Assembly: GCA_045126215.1 (NCBI GenBank)
Contig: JBGVOD010000018.1
Span: forward strand, 1-53,588
Direction of reading: 5' to 3'
DNA from: SVEL01 sp045126215
GTDB taxonomy: Bacteria; Bacillota; Clostridia; Lachnospirales; Lachnospiraceae
DNA: 53,588 nt
Below are positions 1 to 7,277 of the stretch, one piece after another. Position 1 is the first letter of the stretch; the number at the start of each line of letters is the position of its first letter. The translations under genes and the position numbers were made by a program. The notes below the pieces were generated by a model that saw only the letters and a program-made list of their open reading frames with translations, did no database searches and was not told where the DNA came from.

Positions 1-1
1 T

Positions 2-1438
2 CATGCCAGACGATTTGGTAAATCCCATGCTGCGGGTATGATAGATGCATATTACAGTCTTGGTAGTGAATCTTCTGGCCTTTTTGATGATACTAAAATT
101 GCAAAAAGCAGTGATTATAAAAAATATATGAATAAATATAATGTTATACACCTTGATATATCGTCTGTTTGGGATTTTCACAAGGAAGATTTAGTAGAAT
201 CAATTCAAGAGCGATTATGCGAAGATTTTCATAAAGAATATGCAGATACAATTAATTATGATAAAGATTTATATTTGTTGATTCAGGATATCTTCAATAG
301 AACTAATATTCCCTTCGTCATAATCATTGATGAATGGGATTGTGTAATCAGAAATAGTAATGATAAAGAAATCGTGCATAAATATTTGCAATTTCTGCAT
401 TCATTGTTTAAATCAGAAGAATCAAAATCATTCCTGGCGTTAGCATATATTACAGGTATTTTGCCGATTAAGAAAATTAAAGATGAGTCGGCACTTAATA
501 ACTTTAGGGAATATACAATGTTAAAATCAAAGCCAATCACAGAGTACTATGGATTTACGGAGGAAGAAGTACGAGAACTCTGCAGCAAAAATGATATGGA
601 TTTTGAGACAGCTAAGGCATGGTACAATGGGTATCTGATTGATGGAAGACATATGTATAATCCAAATTCAGTGGTTCAATCTATGATGGATAAAGATTTT
701 GACTCATACTGGAAAAACACCTCATCTTTTGCTTCCATTAATACATTCATTACAATGAATTATGCTGGTCTCAAAGATGATATTATGAAGATGCTTGCTG
801 GTGGTATGGTAATGGTTGAAACTGATGCATTTCAAAATGATTTGTCAGAGATACATTCTAAAGATGATGCATTAACAGCACTTATTCATCTGGGATATCT
901 TGCATATGATGCAGACAGAAAAAGTGCATATATTCCTAATTACGAGGTTGCTAAGGCATTTCAGATGGCACTAAAGACAGGTGAGTGGAGTGAAATATCA
1001 AAAGCAATTTCAAGATGCGATGAATTGCTTATGGAAACTATTGATGGAAATGCAGAAAAAGTAGCAGAGATTATTGAGCTCGCCCACGACACCTACACAT
1101 CAGTGTTAAAATACAATGATGAGAACTCATTAAGCTGTGTACTTACAATGGCATATTTCACTGCACCGGCATATTACAATATTGTGCGTGAGATACCTGC
1201 AGGCAAGGGCTTTGCGGATTTTGTATTCATTCCAAGAGCCAACGCAGGATGGAGACCTGCTATGGTGGTGGAGCTTAAGTATAATAAGTCAGCAGATACA
1301 GCGATTAAACAGATTAAAGAAAAGAGATATCAGGGGGCATTAGCAGGTTATAGTGGTAAGATTCTTTTGGTTGGAATTAACTATGATGCAGAGTGTAGTG
1401 ACAAAAAGCATACATGTGTGATAGAGGAATTGGGGTAA
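2..1438 (+). CDS. AAA-ATPase-like / PD-(D/E)XK nuclease-superfamily protein (5' partial)
   Basis: The frame is open to the left edge, so the gene starts outside the window; the first internal ATG is at 38. The residues before it read HARRFGKSH, matching the RRFGKS phosphate-binding loop that starts this family (AAA-ATPase-like plus PDDEXK_9, formerly DUF1703). About 90 residues on, IIIDEWD looks like the Walker B strand. The C-terminal part has GFADFVF, then VVELKYN and an IKQIKEKRY helix, which is the D...ExK nuclease-fold core. The cellular role of this family is not established; it is often multicopy and patchily distributed in gut anaerobes, so it is probably accessory. The next gene lies 108 bp downstream. 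Family assignment is fairly sure, function is not. Confidence 0.85.
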   Translation, partial: HARRFGKSHAAGMIDAYYSLGSESSGLFDDTKIAKSSDYKKYMNKYNVIHLDISSVWDFHKEDLVESIQERLCEDFHKEYADTINYDKDLYLLIQDIFNRTNIPFVIIIDEWDCVIRNSNDKEIVHKYLQFLHSLFKSEESKSFLALAYITGILPIKKIKDESALNNFREYTMLKSKPITEYYGFTEEEVRELCSKNDMDFETAKAWYNGYLIDGRHMYNPNSVVQSMMDKDFDSYWKNTSSFASINTFITMNYAGLKDDIMKMLAGGMVMVETDAFQNDLSEIHSKDDALTALIHLGYLAYDADRKSAYIPNYEVAKAFQMALKTGEWSEISKAISRCDELLMETIDGNAEKVAEIIELAHDTYTSVLKYNDENSLSCVLTMAYFTAPAYYNIVREIPAGKGFADFVFIPRANAGWRPAMVVELKYNKSADTAIKQIKEKRYQGALAGYSGKILLVGINYDAECSDKKHTCVIEELG

Positions 1439-1459
1439 TGCATATTCGATTTTGTTGAG

Positions 1460-1501
1460 TTTCGTATATGAACGAACATTGCAAAAATAAGTTATACGAA
1501 A
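1460..1501. repeat. Perfect 9-bp inverted repeat TTTCGTATA/TATACGAAA
   Basis: Arms at 1460-1468 and 1493-1501 are separated by 24 nt, between the AAA/PD-(D/E)XK gene and the next gene. No T-run follows the right arm, so it is a poor terminator. It could be an operator or a leader hairpin for the gene at 1547. Its function is unknown. Confidence 0.4.
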
Positions 1502-1546
1502 ATGAAGAAGATTTTGAATTTTTTTGATTAAGGAGAAATATAATAA

Positions 1547-2158
1547 ATGATTACGTACTCTTCAAAATGTGAGATGGAATGTGAACTTGATGGTAAAAAA
1601 GTAACCATTATGGGTGAAATGGGATATAACGAATTCCTGGCAGATGTCAGAACAGCCAAATGGAAAGAAAATGGTGCTGAATTATCTGATGTCGAAAAAG
1701 AAAAAGTCAAACAGTACTTGAAGATTCAGGAAGAGAGTACAATCAAAATAATTACTATTGAAACGGAAGAAGAATCACAGAAATATATTTATAAACCTGC
1801 ATATGAAGATGGTCTTAGAGGTGATGAAATAGAAATTTTGTGCAAAAAAATCAAGAAAACTAAAAACGGATATAGACATATAGCATTGATTGCGTGGTGT
1901 GAGTATATAAAAAACAACTCACAAATGAAATATGAAAAAGTGTGTTTCTATTCTAAGAAAAAATTGATGAAAAGAAACGAAATTGGATTTATTAACAAAG
2001 GATATATAGCTTATCATAATGAAAAAACTCCGGATGGATACAGCATTATTTCAGGAATATCTTCGCAAAACTTTAATAAAAAGAGCAAAGAATTTTCAGC
2101 TAATCAAAAAATACATCTTATATTAAAGTTTATCAAAATGAAAAATAATAAAGTCTAG
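1547..2158 (+). CDS. Unrecognised protein, 203 aa
   Basis: I do not recognise this family. The ATG follows AAGGAG with good spacing, so the start is well supported. The protein has no signal peptide or membrane segment. It is rich in Lys and Glu, with alternating strands in the middle (around residues 60-130) and a basic C-terminus. The segment YRHIALIAWCEY, followed by several basic residues, might be a compact folded core. It sits between the AAA/PD-(D/E)XK gene and the conserved rpsU locus, so it probably belongs to the same accessory insertion. A partner role with the upstream gene is possible but unsupported by the sequence. Confidence 0.7.
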   Translation: MITYSSKCEMECELDGKKVTIMGEMGYNEFLADVRTAKWKENGAELSDVEKEKVKQYLKIQEESTIKIITIETEEESQKYIYKPAYEDGLRGDEIEILCKKIKKTKNGYRHIALIAWCEYIKNNSQMKYEKVCFYSKKKLMKRNEIGFINKGYIAYHNEKTPDGYSIISGISSQNFNKKSKEFSANQKIHLILKFIKMKNNKV

Positions 2159-2170
2159 TATAAAAAACAC

Positions 2171-2200
2171 AAGTATTGAAGAAAAAAGTATTGAAGAAAA
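2171..2200. repeat. Perfect 15-bp tandem duplication
   Basis: AAGTATTGAAGAAAA occurs twice with no spacer (2171-2185 and 2186-2200), just upstream of the rpsU promoter. It may be replication slippage or an upstream promoter element; nothing in the sequence decides between these. Confidence 0.6.
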
Positions 2201-2212
2201 ATAAAAAACATA

Positions 2213-2240
2213 TTGACGTATAAATAATATGTGTTATAAT
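2213..2240 (+). promoter_or_regulatory. Vegetative promoter of rpsU
   Basis: TTGACG at 2213-2218 and a perfect TATAAT at 2235-2240 are separated by 16 bp. The expected transcript start is near 2247, giving a leader of about 70 nt before rpsU. This is one of the best sigma-A-type promoters in the window. Confidence 0.8.
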
Positions 2241-2245
2241 GACAG

Positions 2246-2286
2246 TTGTGCAATAAAATATACCCATACAGTTGTATAGTGCACAA
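2246..2286 (+). promoter_or_regulatory. Structured rpsU 5' leader
   Basis: TTGTGCA (2246-2252) pairs with TGCACAA (2280-2286), enclosing a smaller ATACA/TGTAT hairpin (2266-2277). The structure begins at the predicted transcript start and ends about 12 nt before the purine-rich ribosome-binding region GGAGGGAGG. It could be a leader controlling S21 synthesis or mRNA stability. This is an inference from pairing alone. Confidence 0.4.
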
Positions 2287-2316
2287 TTAAGCAACTGGAG
2301 GGAGGTTAGGTGAGAA

Positions 2317-2493
2317 ATGTCAAACGTTATCGTTAAAGAAAACGAAAGCTTAGATAGTGCTTTACGTAGATTTAAGAGAAATTGTGCAAAGGCAGGAATC
2401 CAGCAGGAGATTCGTAAGAGAGAACATTACGAGAAGCCAAGTGTAAAGCGTAAAAAGAAATCAGAAGCTGCTAGAAAGAGAAAATTCAACTAG
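2317..2493 (+). CDS. rpsU: 30S ribosomal protein S21
   Basis: This 58-residue protein begins MSNVIVKENESLDSALRRF and ends in a strongly basic tail (KRKKKSEAARKRKF), which is the full length and pattern of bacterial S21. S21 is a late-assembling small-subunit protein near the platform that contacts the anti-Shine-Dalgarno region of 16S rRNA. The ATG follows GGAGGGAGG with a second AGGTGA closer in. The gene has its own strong promoter and a strong terminator, so it is a monocistronic unit. In many Firmicutes rpsU is followed by yqeY; that gene is absent here and a repeat-like non-coding stretch follows instead. Confidence 0.96.
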   Translation: MSNVIVKENESLDSALRRFKRNCAKAGIQQEIRKREHYEKPSVKRKKKSEAARKRKFN

Positions 2494-2505
2494 TATATTA
2501 TTAAT

Positions 2506-2546
2506 GAGACTGATGTATTAAGAGATTAATACACAGTCTCGTTTTT
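2506..2546 (+). terminator. Rho-independent terminator of rpsU
   Basis: GAGACTG-A-TGTATTA pairs with TAATACA-CAGTCTC: 14 bp with one bulged A and a 6-nt loop. A G and five T's follow. It sits 12 nt after the rpsU stop and is a textbook intrinsic terminator. Confidence 0.92.
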
Positions 2547-2652
2547 GTTATGGCGACGAGGAAAATGGACACTGTGCTTGCACAAGTGGACATTTGACGA
2601 CCGCTAATCAGAGCGAGATTCGCAAAGCGTATCTCGTCTATGTTATGGCGAC
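2546..2652. repeat. Repeat-like, hairpin-rich non-coding element
   Basis: This stretch is visibly richer in G and C than its surroundings and contains no credible gene. TGTTATGGCGAC occurs at 2546-2557 and again at 2641-2652, 95 bp apart. Between the copies lie a hairpin around GTGC-TT-GCAC (about 2571-2587) flanked by two TGGACA words, and a strong hairpin at 2614-2636 (CGAGAT-T-CGC, loop AAA, GCG-T-ATCTCG). GACGAG at 2555 can also pair with CTCGTC at 2633. Direct repeats around paired hairpins suggest a dispersed intergenic repeat of one and a bit units. Only this copy is in the window, so multicopy status is inference. Confidence 0.5.
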
Positions 2653-2734
2653 CGCACTTATCTATGTTTTGAGTAGTATTTTTAAATACACATAAACATA
2701 TACTATACAAAACTTTGTAATAATCTGGAATAGT

Positions 2735-2974
2735 ATGAATGATAAAGAAAGTACCATCAGGTCAATTTGTTTATCCGATATAGAAATCTTTGGAAAAAAA
2801 TATGTAGAAATTGCAAATTATAAAAAAATATTATTGATAAATGATGAGGAAATTATTGTCCAGTCGTATAAATACAATATAAAAATTAAGGGTAAAAGAC
2901 TTAAAATTCAGGATTTTAGCAAGAGTGGGATGACAATCTATGGAAATATAGAGGGGGTAATTCTGAATGAATGA
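2735..2974 (+). CDS. yqfC: YabP/YqfC-family sporulation protein
   Basis: The 79-aa product shows the small all-beta pattern of the YabP/YqfC family, with a terminal region GNIEGVILNE close to the usual family ending. It is joined to yqfD by an 8-nt overlap, the same pairing as in Bacillus and clostridia. YqfC and YqfD are mother-cell sporulation proteins there; their exact role is not settled. The ribosome-binding site (TGGAA) is weak. GTATTTT (2676) and CATATACT (2697), 14 bp apart, loosely resemble a sigma-E promoter, which would fit, but the match is poor. Confidence 0.85.
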   Translation: MNDKESTIRSICLSDIEIFGKKYVEIANYKKILLINDEEIIVQSYKYNIKIKGKRLKIQDFSKSGMTIYGNIEGVILNE

Positions 2975-4130
2975 AATAAAAGCTATTTTTTATATTTTAT
3001 CCGGATATTATACATGTAAGATTAATGGTGAGAATCTAATACGTTTTCTTAATATTGTTAAATCTCATGACATATATATAAAGTGTTTAAAAAAAATCAA
3101 TAATGATAATTACATAAAGGTTAAGTGTTGCCAGTATAAACAGATATGTGAAATAGCAAAAAAATGTAATATTAAAATTGAAGTAATTAAGTCCAATGGA
3201 TTAAGGAAGATATATGATTGTATAGCGAAAAAAATATATGCATTAATGGGGATTACATTGGCATTTCTATTGTCAAAATTTTTTATTTTTGATTCTTGTA
3301 GCGTGGACATTAATGGTAATACAATATATTCTGATGAAGAGATAATGAATTGTATAAATTGTAAATATACACTTGATGGAGATCATGAGATTGATAGTTT
3401 ATATGATGTTTCAAGATATCTAAAGGATAGTTTTGAATATATATCATATGTAAATATTACAAAAAAAGGATATAAGTACTATATTGATATTAAAGAATCG
3501 GTACCTGTTGTAAAAGACGTAAGTCCATATGAAAAGGGAGAATCAATAATATCAGAGTATGATGGAGTTATAAAAAAAATCGTGGTAAGTCAAGGAGTGG
3601 CTCAGGTTAATGTTGGAGATGAAGTGACAGCAGGTCAGGCAATTATAGTTGGAAAATATGATTTATACAATGATTCTCTGGAAGTTGTTGATACTGTAAA
3701 TGTAATACCTGAGGGTGAGATATTTATTGAGACTGAACTTGATTATTATGATGAAATTGATTCGTATGTAGAATCCTTTGAAAATCAGGTAATTACTACT
3801 GGAATAAATATTGAGTTTTTAGGATATAATATACAGATAGGAGACAGTGAAGATTCTATATATGAGATATCATCATATAATAATGCTTTTGAAACAATTA
3901 ATGAGAAATTACAGATGAAAATTACAATAAATAAATCATTTTCCGGTGATAAAATAAAAAAAGAGATTGATAAGAATTATTTACGTAATGAAATGTCAAA
4001 AAGAATGCAGAATTTTTTGACAAAAAAAGAGAAAAAAAGTATACATATTATAGACAATAATGTTAAAATATACTTTGAACATAATAAATGTATTGCAAAA
4101 GGAAAATTAAAATTATTAATTCAGATATAA
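2967..4130 (+). CDS. yqfD: Sporulation protein YqfD
   Basis: This 387-aa protein has the YqfD layout: an N-terminal globular part (about 1-90), one membrane segment (ALMGITLAFLLSKFFIF, about 91-108), then a large extracytoplasmic region. That region includes an ISEYDGVIKKIVVSQG segment and a hairpin with GDEVTAGQAIIVG. The conserved phrase SVDINGN follows directly after the membrane segment. The start overlaps the end of yqfC, indicating translational coupling. In Bacillus it is expressed in the mother cell. It is followed 13 bp later by phoH. Confidence 0.88.
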   Translation: MNEIKAIFYILSGYYTCKINGENLIRFLNIVKSHDIYIKCLKKINNDNYIKVKCCQYKQICEIAKKCNIKIEVIKSNGLRKIYDCIAKKIYALMGITLAFLLSKFFIFDSCSVDINGNTIYSDEEIMNCINCKYTLDGDHEIDSLYDVSRYLKDSFEYISYVNITKKGYKYYIDIKESVPVVKDVSPYEKGESIISEYDGVIKKIVVSQGVAQVNVGDEVTAGQAIIVGKYDLYNDSLEVVDTVNVIPEGEIFIETELDYYDEIDSYVESFENQVITTGINIEFLGYNIQIGDSEDSIYEISSYNNAFETINEKLQMKITINKSFSGDKIKKEIDKNYLRNEMSKRMQNFLTKKEKKSIHIIDNNVKIYFEHNKCIAKGKLKLLIQI

Positions 4131-4143
4131 ATGGGAGAAAGAC

Positions 4144-5148
4144 ATGGGAGAAGTGAAAATTATTGAGAATATGACAGCAGTCCATGCACAGAATGTATTT
4201 GGGAACTTTGATGAATTTGCTAAGAAGATTGAAAGAACATTTCATGTTTCTATAGTATACCGAAACGAGAATGTATTTATATCAGGAGAGCCTGTTTCAA
4301 TGAAGAGAGCTGCGGATGTTGTAAATAACCTACTGGAATTATCAAAACGTGGAAATGCAATTACAGAACAGAATGTTGATTATGCTATATCTTTATCATA
4401 TTCTGATAAAACAGAGTCTATTGTGGAAATAGACAGTGATATACTTACAAGAGCATCAAATGGAAAGCCTATAAAACCTAAGACAATTAATCAGAAGAAG
4501 TATACAGATGCAATAAAGAAAAATATTGTTACATTTGGAATTGGTCCTGCTGGAACAGGAAAGACATATCTTGCTATGGCTATGGCCATAGAGGCTTTTA
4601 AAAATAATGAAGTTAATAGAATTATACTGACAAGACCGGCTATTGAAGCGGGCGAAAATCTTGGATTTTTACCAGGTGATTTACAAAGTAAGGTTGATCC
4701 ATATCTAAGACCGTTATATGATGCTTTGTATCAGATTATGGGAGCAGACAGCTTTATTCATAATTCGGAAAAGGGATTAATAGAGGTCGCTCCACTTGCA
4801 TATATGAGGGGAAGAACTCTTGATAATGCATTTATTATTTTGGATGAGACACAGAATACAACACCTGCACAGATGAAAATGTTTCTTACAAGAATAGGTT
4901 TTTCTTCAAAGATAGTTGTAACTGGAGATCCTACTCAGAAAGATTTACCAAAGGGTGTAACATCAGGACTTGATATAGCAATCAGGATTCTTGATAATAT
5001 AGAAGACATTAAGATAGTGGAACTTACAAACGAGGATGTTGTAAGACATCCTTTAGTTCAAAAAATTATTAAGGCATATGATGAACATGAGAGAAAATGG
5101 CAAAATGATAATGCTGACAGAAAGAATAATAGAAACAGAAGAGGATAG
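4144..5148 (+). CDS. phoH: PhoH-family ATPase
   Basis: This 334-aa protein matches PhoH (YbeZ-like) in length and motifs. The Walker A GPAGTGKT is at about residues 134-141 and the Walker B IILDETQ reaches Asp234. Sensor-like VVTGDPTQKDLP follows, then the conserved ending with EDVVRHPLVQKI. The N-terminal 100 residues resemble the small KH-like domain of PhoH proteins. The family is an RNA-linked ATPase that works with YbeY, encoded two genes downstream. The start follows GGGAGAAAGAC. The C-terminus is a charged Asn/Arg tail. Confidence 0.95.
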   Translation: MGEVKIIENMTAVHAQNVFGNFDEFAKKIERTFHVSIVYRNENVFISGEPVSMKRAADVVNNLLELSKRGNAITEQNVDYAISLSYSDKTESIVEIDSDILTRASNGKPIKPKTINQKKYTDAIKKNIVTFGIGPAGTGKTYLAMAMAIEAFKNNEVNRIILTRPAIEAGENLGFLPGDLQSKVDPYLRPLYDALYQIMGADSFIHNSEKGLIEVAPLAYMRGRTLDNAFIILDETQNTTPAQMKMFLTRIGFSSKIVVTGDPTQKDLPKGVTSGLDIAIRILDNIEDIKIVELTNEDVVRHPLVQKIIKAYDEHERKWQNDNADRKNNRNRRG

Positions 5149-5150
5149 AA

Positions 5151-6362
5151 ATGAATAAGTCAAAATCAATCAGTACTGACAAATTCCAGAATTCAATAAT
5201 ACTAAAAATAATATTTACTTTATATATAACAGCGTTGGCAGTTTTTATCAGCTATCAGACTTCGAAAGTATTCTACGAATTGTTGTGGCCGAATGAACGT
5301 TTCGCTGTTGTGGCATTTATGTCAATTGCTATTGTTATTCCATTTTATTATATGGTGCTAAGTGGAAAAAATATTTTTAAAAGTATTGTGCTTTACCACT
5401 TTATTTTAATTTTTACTGCATTGTTTATGGTCATTAATTACAGATTCAGACCAATATATCTGGTAGTGATGCTTACAGTAATGTTTATGGACTTTTCTAC
5501 AGGCGTTGTTGTAAATGCTTGTATATGTGGATTTGGATTTTTCTCTATGGCGTCAGAACCGGAGTTTTTCTTTACGGTTGTTACACTTATCACAGGAACA
5601 ATGTGTGCGTTTACTGCAAAGAAACATAAATCAAGCAGGTCTAATATTATATTTGCCTTAACATCTTTTGTTTTAAATGTGGTTATGCATATCAGTTTTA
5701 TCAGGTATTGTGATGAAGCATATGAGGAATATAGTGGAATTACATTTGTGATTAAGGCATCCGTTAGTGTAGTATTGTCACTTTTAATTTATTTTATTAT
5801 TTATATTCTATACAATAAGTTTATTCTTGGAAAAGGAACAAAAAAAGAATTTAGAAATATTGTAAGAGAGGATAATCCTTCTATACTGCTTATGAAAGAA
5901 AAAGCTATGCCGGTATATTACCACAGCAAGGAGGTAGCAAAACTTAGCAGAAATGCAGCAAAGGCTATAGATGCAGATGAAGAACTTGCGTATGCGGGTG
6001 GTATGTATCATGAAATAGGCAAGCTTTTTGGAAAGGAATATATTAAAGAAGGCGTAAAGTACATTAAAAAAAATAAACTTCCAAGTGAAATAAAAGATAT
6101 TATAATTACACATAATGCAAAAATAAAGAAACCAAAAACGAAGGAAGCTGCAATTGTCATGCTGGCAGATACAGTTGCTTCGGCGTATATGTATATTAAA
6201 ACAAAAGAGGGTGCTCAGATAGATAATAAGAAGCTTGTAGATAATGCGTTTGTTTCCAGGTTTAATAGTGGTGCATTAAACGAGTGTGGAATAACAGCTG
6301 AGGAGTTATATAATATTAAAAAATCTTTTTTAATAAGTGAGGAGAATTTAGATGCAGATTAA
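5151..6362 (+). CDS. Short membrane HD-domain protein related to PgpH/YqfF, with altered metal site
   Basis: Six to seven membrane helices (about residues 17-225) are followed by an HD-type domain (about 250-360). The position after phoH and before ybeY is that of PgpH, a c-di-AMP phosphodiesterase. It is 403 aa against roughly 700 for PgpH: the large N-terminal extracellular domain is missing. By-eye alignment of the catalytic domain shows H258 kept (YYHSKEV), the HD pair changed to H287-E288 (MYHEIGK), and the SHVKDG histidine replaced by Y297. The HH pair is H321-N322, and the last Asp is kept (LADT, D340). About 25 residues after the HD motif are also missing. It may be inactive, regulatory, or have a different specificity. 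It overlaps the next gene by 11 nt. Confidence 0.8.
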   Translation: MNKSKSISTDKFQNSIILKIIFTLYITALAVFISYQTSKVFYELLWPNERFAVVAFMSIAIVIPFYYMVLSGKNIFKSIVLYHFILIFTALFMVINYRFRPIYLVVMLTVMFMDFSTGVVVNACICGFGFFSMASEPEFFFTVVTLITGTMCAFTAKKHKSSRSNIIFALTSFVLNVVMHISFIRYCDEAYEEYSGITFVIKASVSVVLSLLIYFIIYILYNKFILGKGTKKEFRNIVREDNPSILLMKEKAMPVYYHSKEVAKLSRNAAKAIDADEELAYAGGMYHEIGKLFGKEYIKEGVKYIKKNKLPSEIKDIIITHNAKIKKPKTKEAAIVMLADTVASAYMYIKTKEGAQIDNKKLVDNAFVSRFNSGALNECGITAEELYNIKKSFLISEENLDAD

Positions 6363-7266
6363 TATTGAGAATGAAATTGAGTATAAATTTGATTTTGATT
6401 ATAAGAAGCTTATTGAAAAAGTTGTAAATGGTGCTATAGATTATATAAAGTGTCCATATGAATGTGTTGTTGAAGTATTACTTGTTGATGATAAAACTAT
6501 CAGGGATATCAATAAAGATCAAAGGGGAATCGACAAGTCTACAGATGTTTTATCATTTCCAGTTGTAGAATATGTGTGTGCGGGAAGATTTGAAGATCTG
6601 GAAGAAGACTTTTATAATGACTGTTTTGAGCCTGATACTGGAGAGTTATTGCTTGGAGATATTGTTATATCTGTTGATACAGTTGTCAGACAAGCTAAAG
6701 AGTATGGACACAGCATAAGAAGGGAACTTGGTTTTTTAGTTGCACATAGTATGTTTCATCTGTTCGGATTTGATCACATGGAAGATGATGAAAGAATTGA
6801 AATGGAACGTATGCAAAAAGATTTACTTATTAGTCTTGGGGTAACAAGAGATGATTTTGAAAATGAAATAAAGTCAGCAAAAGATGAAAATATAATATTA
6901 CTTGATAAGGCAAAAGAGGCTATGGAAAATGCATACGCACCATATTCAGGATTTAAGGTTGGTGCTGCTTTGTTATGTGAAAATGGTGATATTTTCTGTG
7001 GATGTAATGTTGAGAATGGTTCTTTTGGAGCCACTGTATGTGCAGAACGTGTAGCTGTATTTAATGCAATAAGTGCCGGAAATAAAGAATTTGCAAAGCT
7101 TGCAATTGTATCGAAAAATATACCGACATTTCCATGTGGAATGTGTAGACAGGTTCTAATGGAATTTACAAATGGAAAAGAATTGGTTATAGTATTAGAA
7201 GACAAGGAAGATAAATATAAAGAATATATGTTAAACGACTTGTTACCGAATTCATTTATTTTATAG
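6352..7266 (+). CDS. ybeY: YbeY endoribonuclease fused to cytidine deaminase
   Basis: One uninterrupted 304-aa frame encodes two enzymes. Residues 1 to about 165 are YbeY, the metal-dependent rRNA-maturation RNase, with its zinc triad H132-xxx-H136-xxxxx-H142 (HSMFHLFGFDH) and the STDVLSFP motif. Residues from about 175 to 304 are a tetrameric-type cytidine deaminase: YAPYSGFKVGAAL, C230-A-E232, and P-C262-GM-C265, the zinc ligands and catalytic Glu. All catalytic residues of both halves are present. In many Firmicutes ybeY and cdd are separate and flank dgkA. Here dgkA is absent and the reading frames are joined. The start ATG follows GAGGAG inside the end of the HD gene. Confidence 0.92.
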   Translation: MQINIENEIEYKFDFDYKKLIEKVVNGAIDYIKCPYECVVEVLLVDDKTIRDINKDQRGIDKSTDVLSFPVVEYVCAGRFEDLEEDFYNDCFEPDTGELLLGDIVISVDTVVRQAKEYGHSIRRELGFLVAHSMFHLFGFDHMEDDERIEMERMQKDLLISLGVTRDDFENEIKSAKDENIILLDKAKEAMENAYAPYSGFKVGAALLCENGDIFCGCNVENGSFGATVCAERVAVFNAISAGNKEFAKLAIVSKNIPTFPCGMCRQVLMEFTNGKELVIVLEDKEDKYKEYMLNDLLPNSFIL

Positions 7267-7277
7267 TCGGAGGCATT

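Noticed and set aside
2676..2704. A sigma-E-like promoter (GTATTTT-14-CATATACT) for yqfC
   Set aside because: The family predicts sigma-E control, but the -10 match is poor and the region is AT-rich, so I do not list it as a feature.
2501..2710. A 69-codon minus-strand frame across the repeat-like element after rpsU
   Set aside because: It has no ribosome-binding site, runs through a terminator stem and two hairpins, and has the irregular composition of a chance frame in a repeat.
6840..6910. A frameshift or missed stop separating ybeY from cdd
   Set aside because: The frame continues through the junction with ordinary codons and no ribosome-binding site plus start codon for a separate cdd, so a true fusion is the simpler reading.
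6774..7205. A 143-codon minus-strand frame opposite the cytidine deaminase half
   Set aside because: The plus strand encodes all deaminase catalytic residues, and the opposite frame has no start signal.
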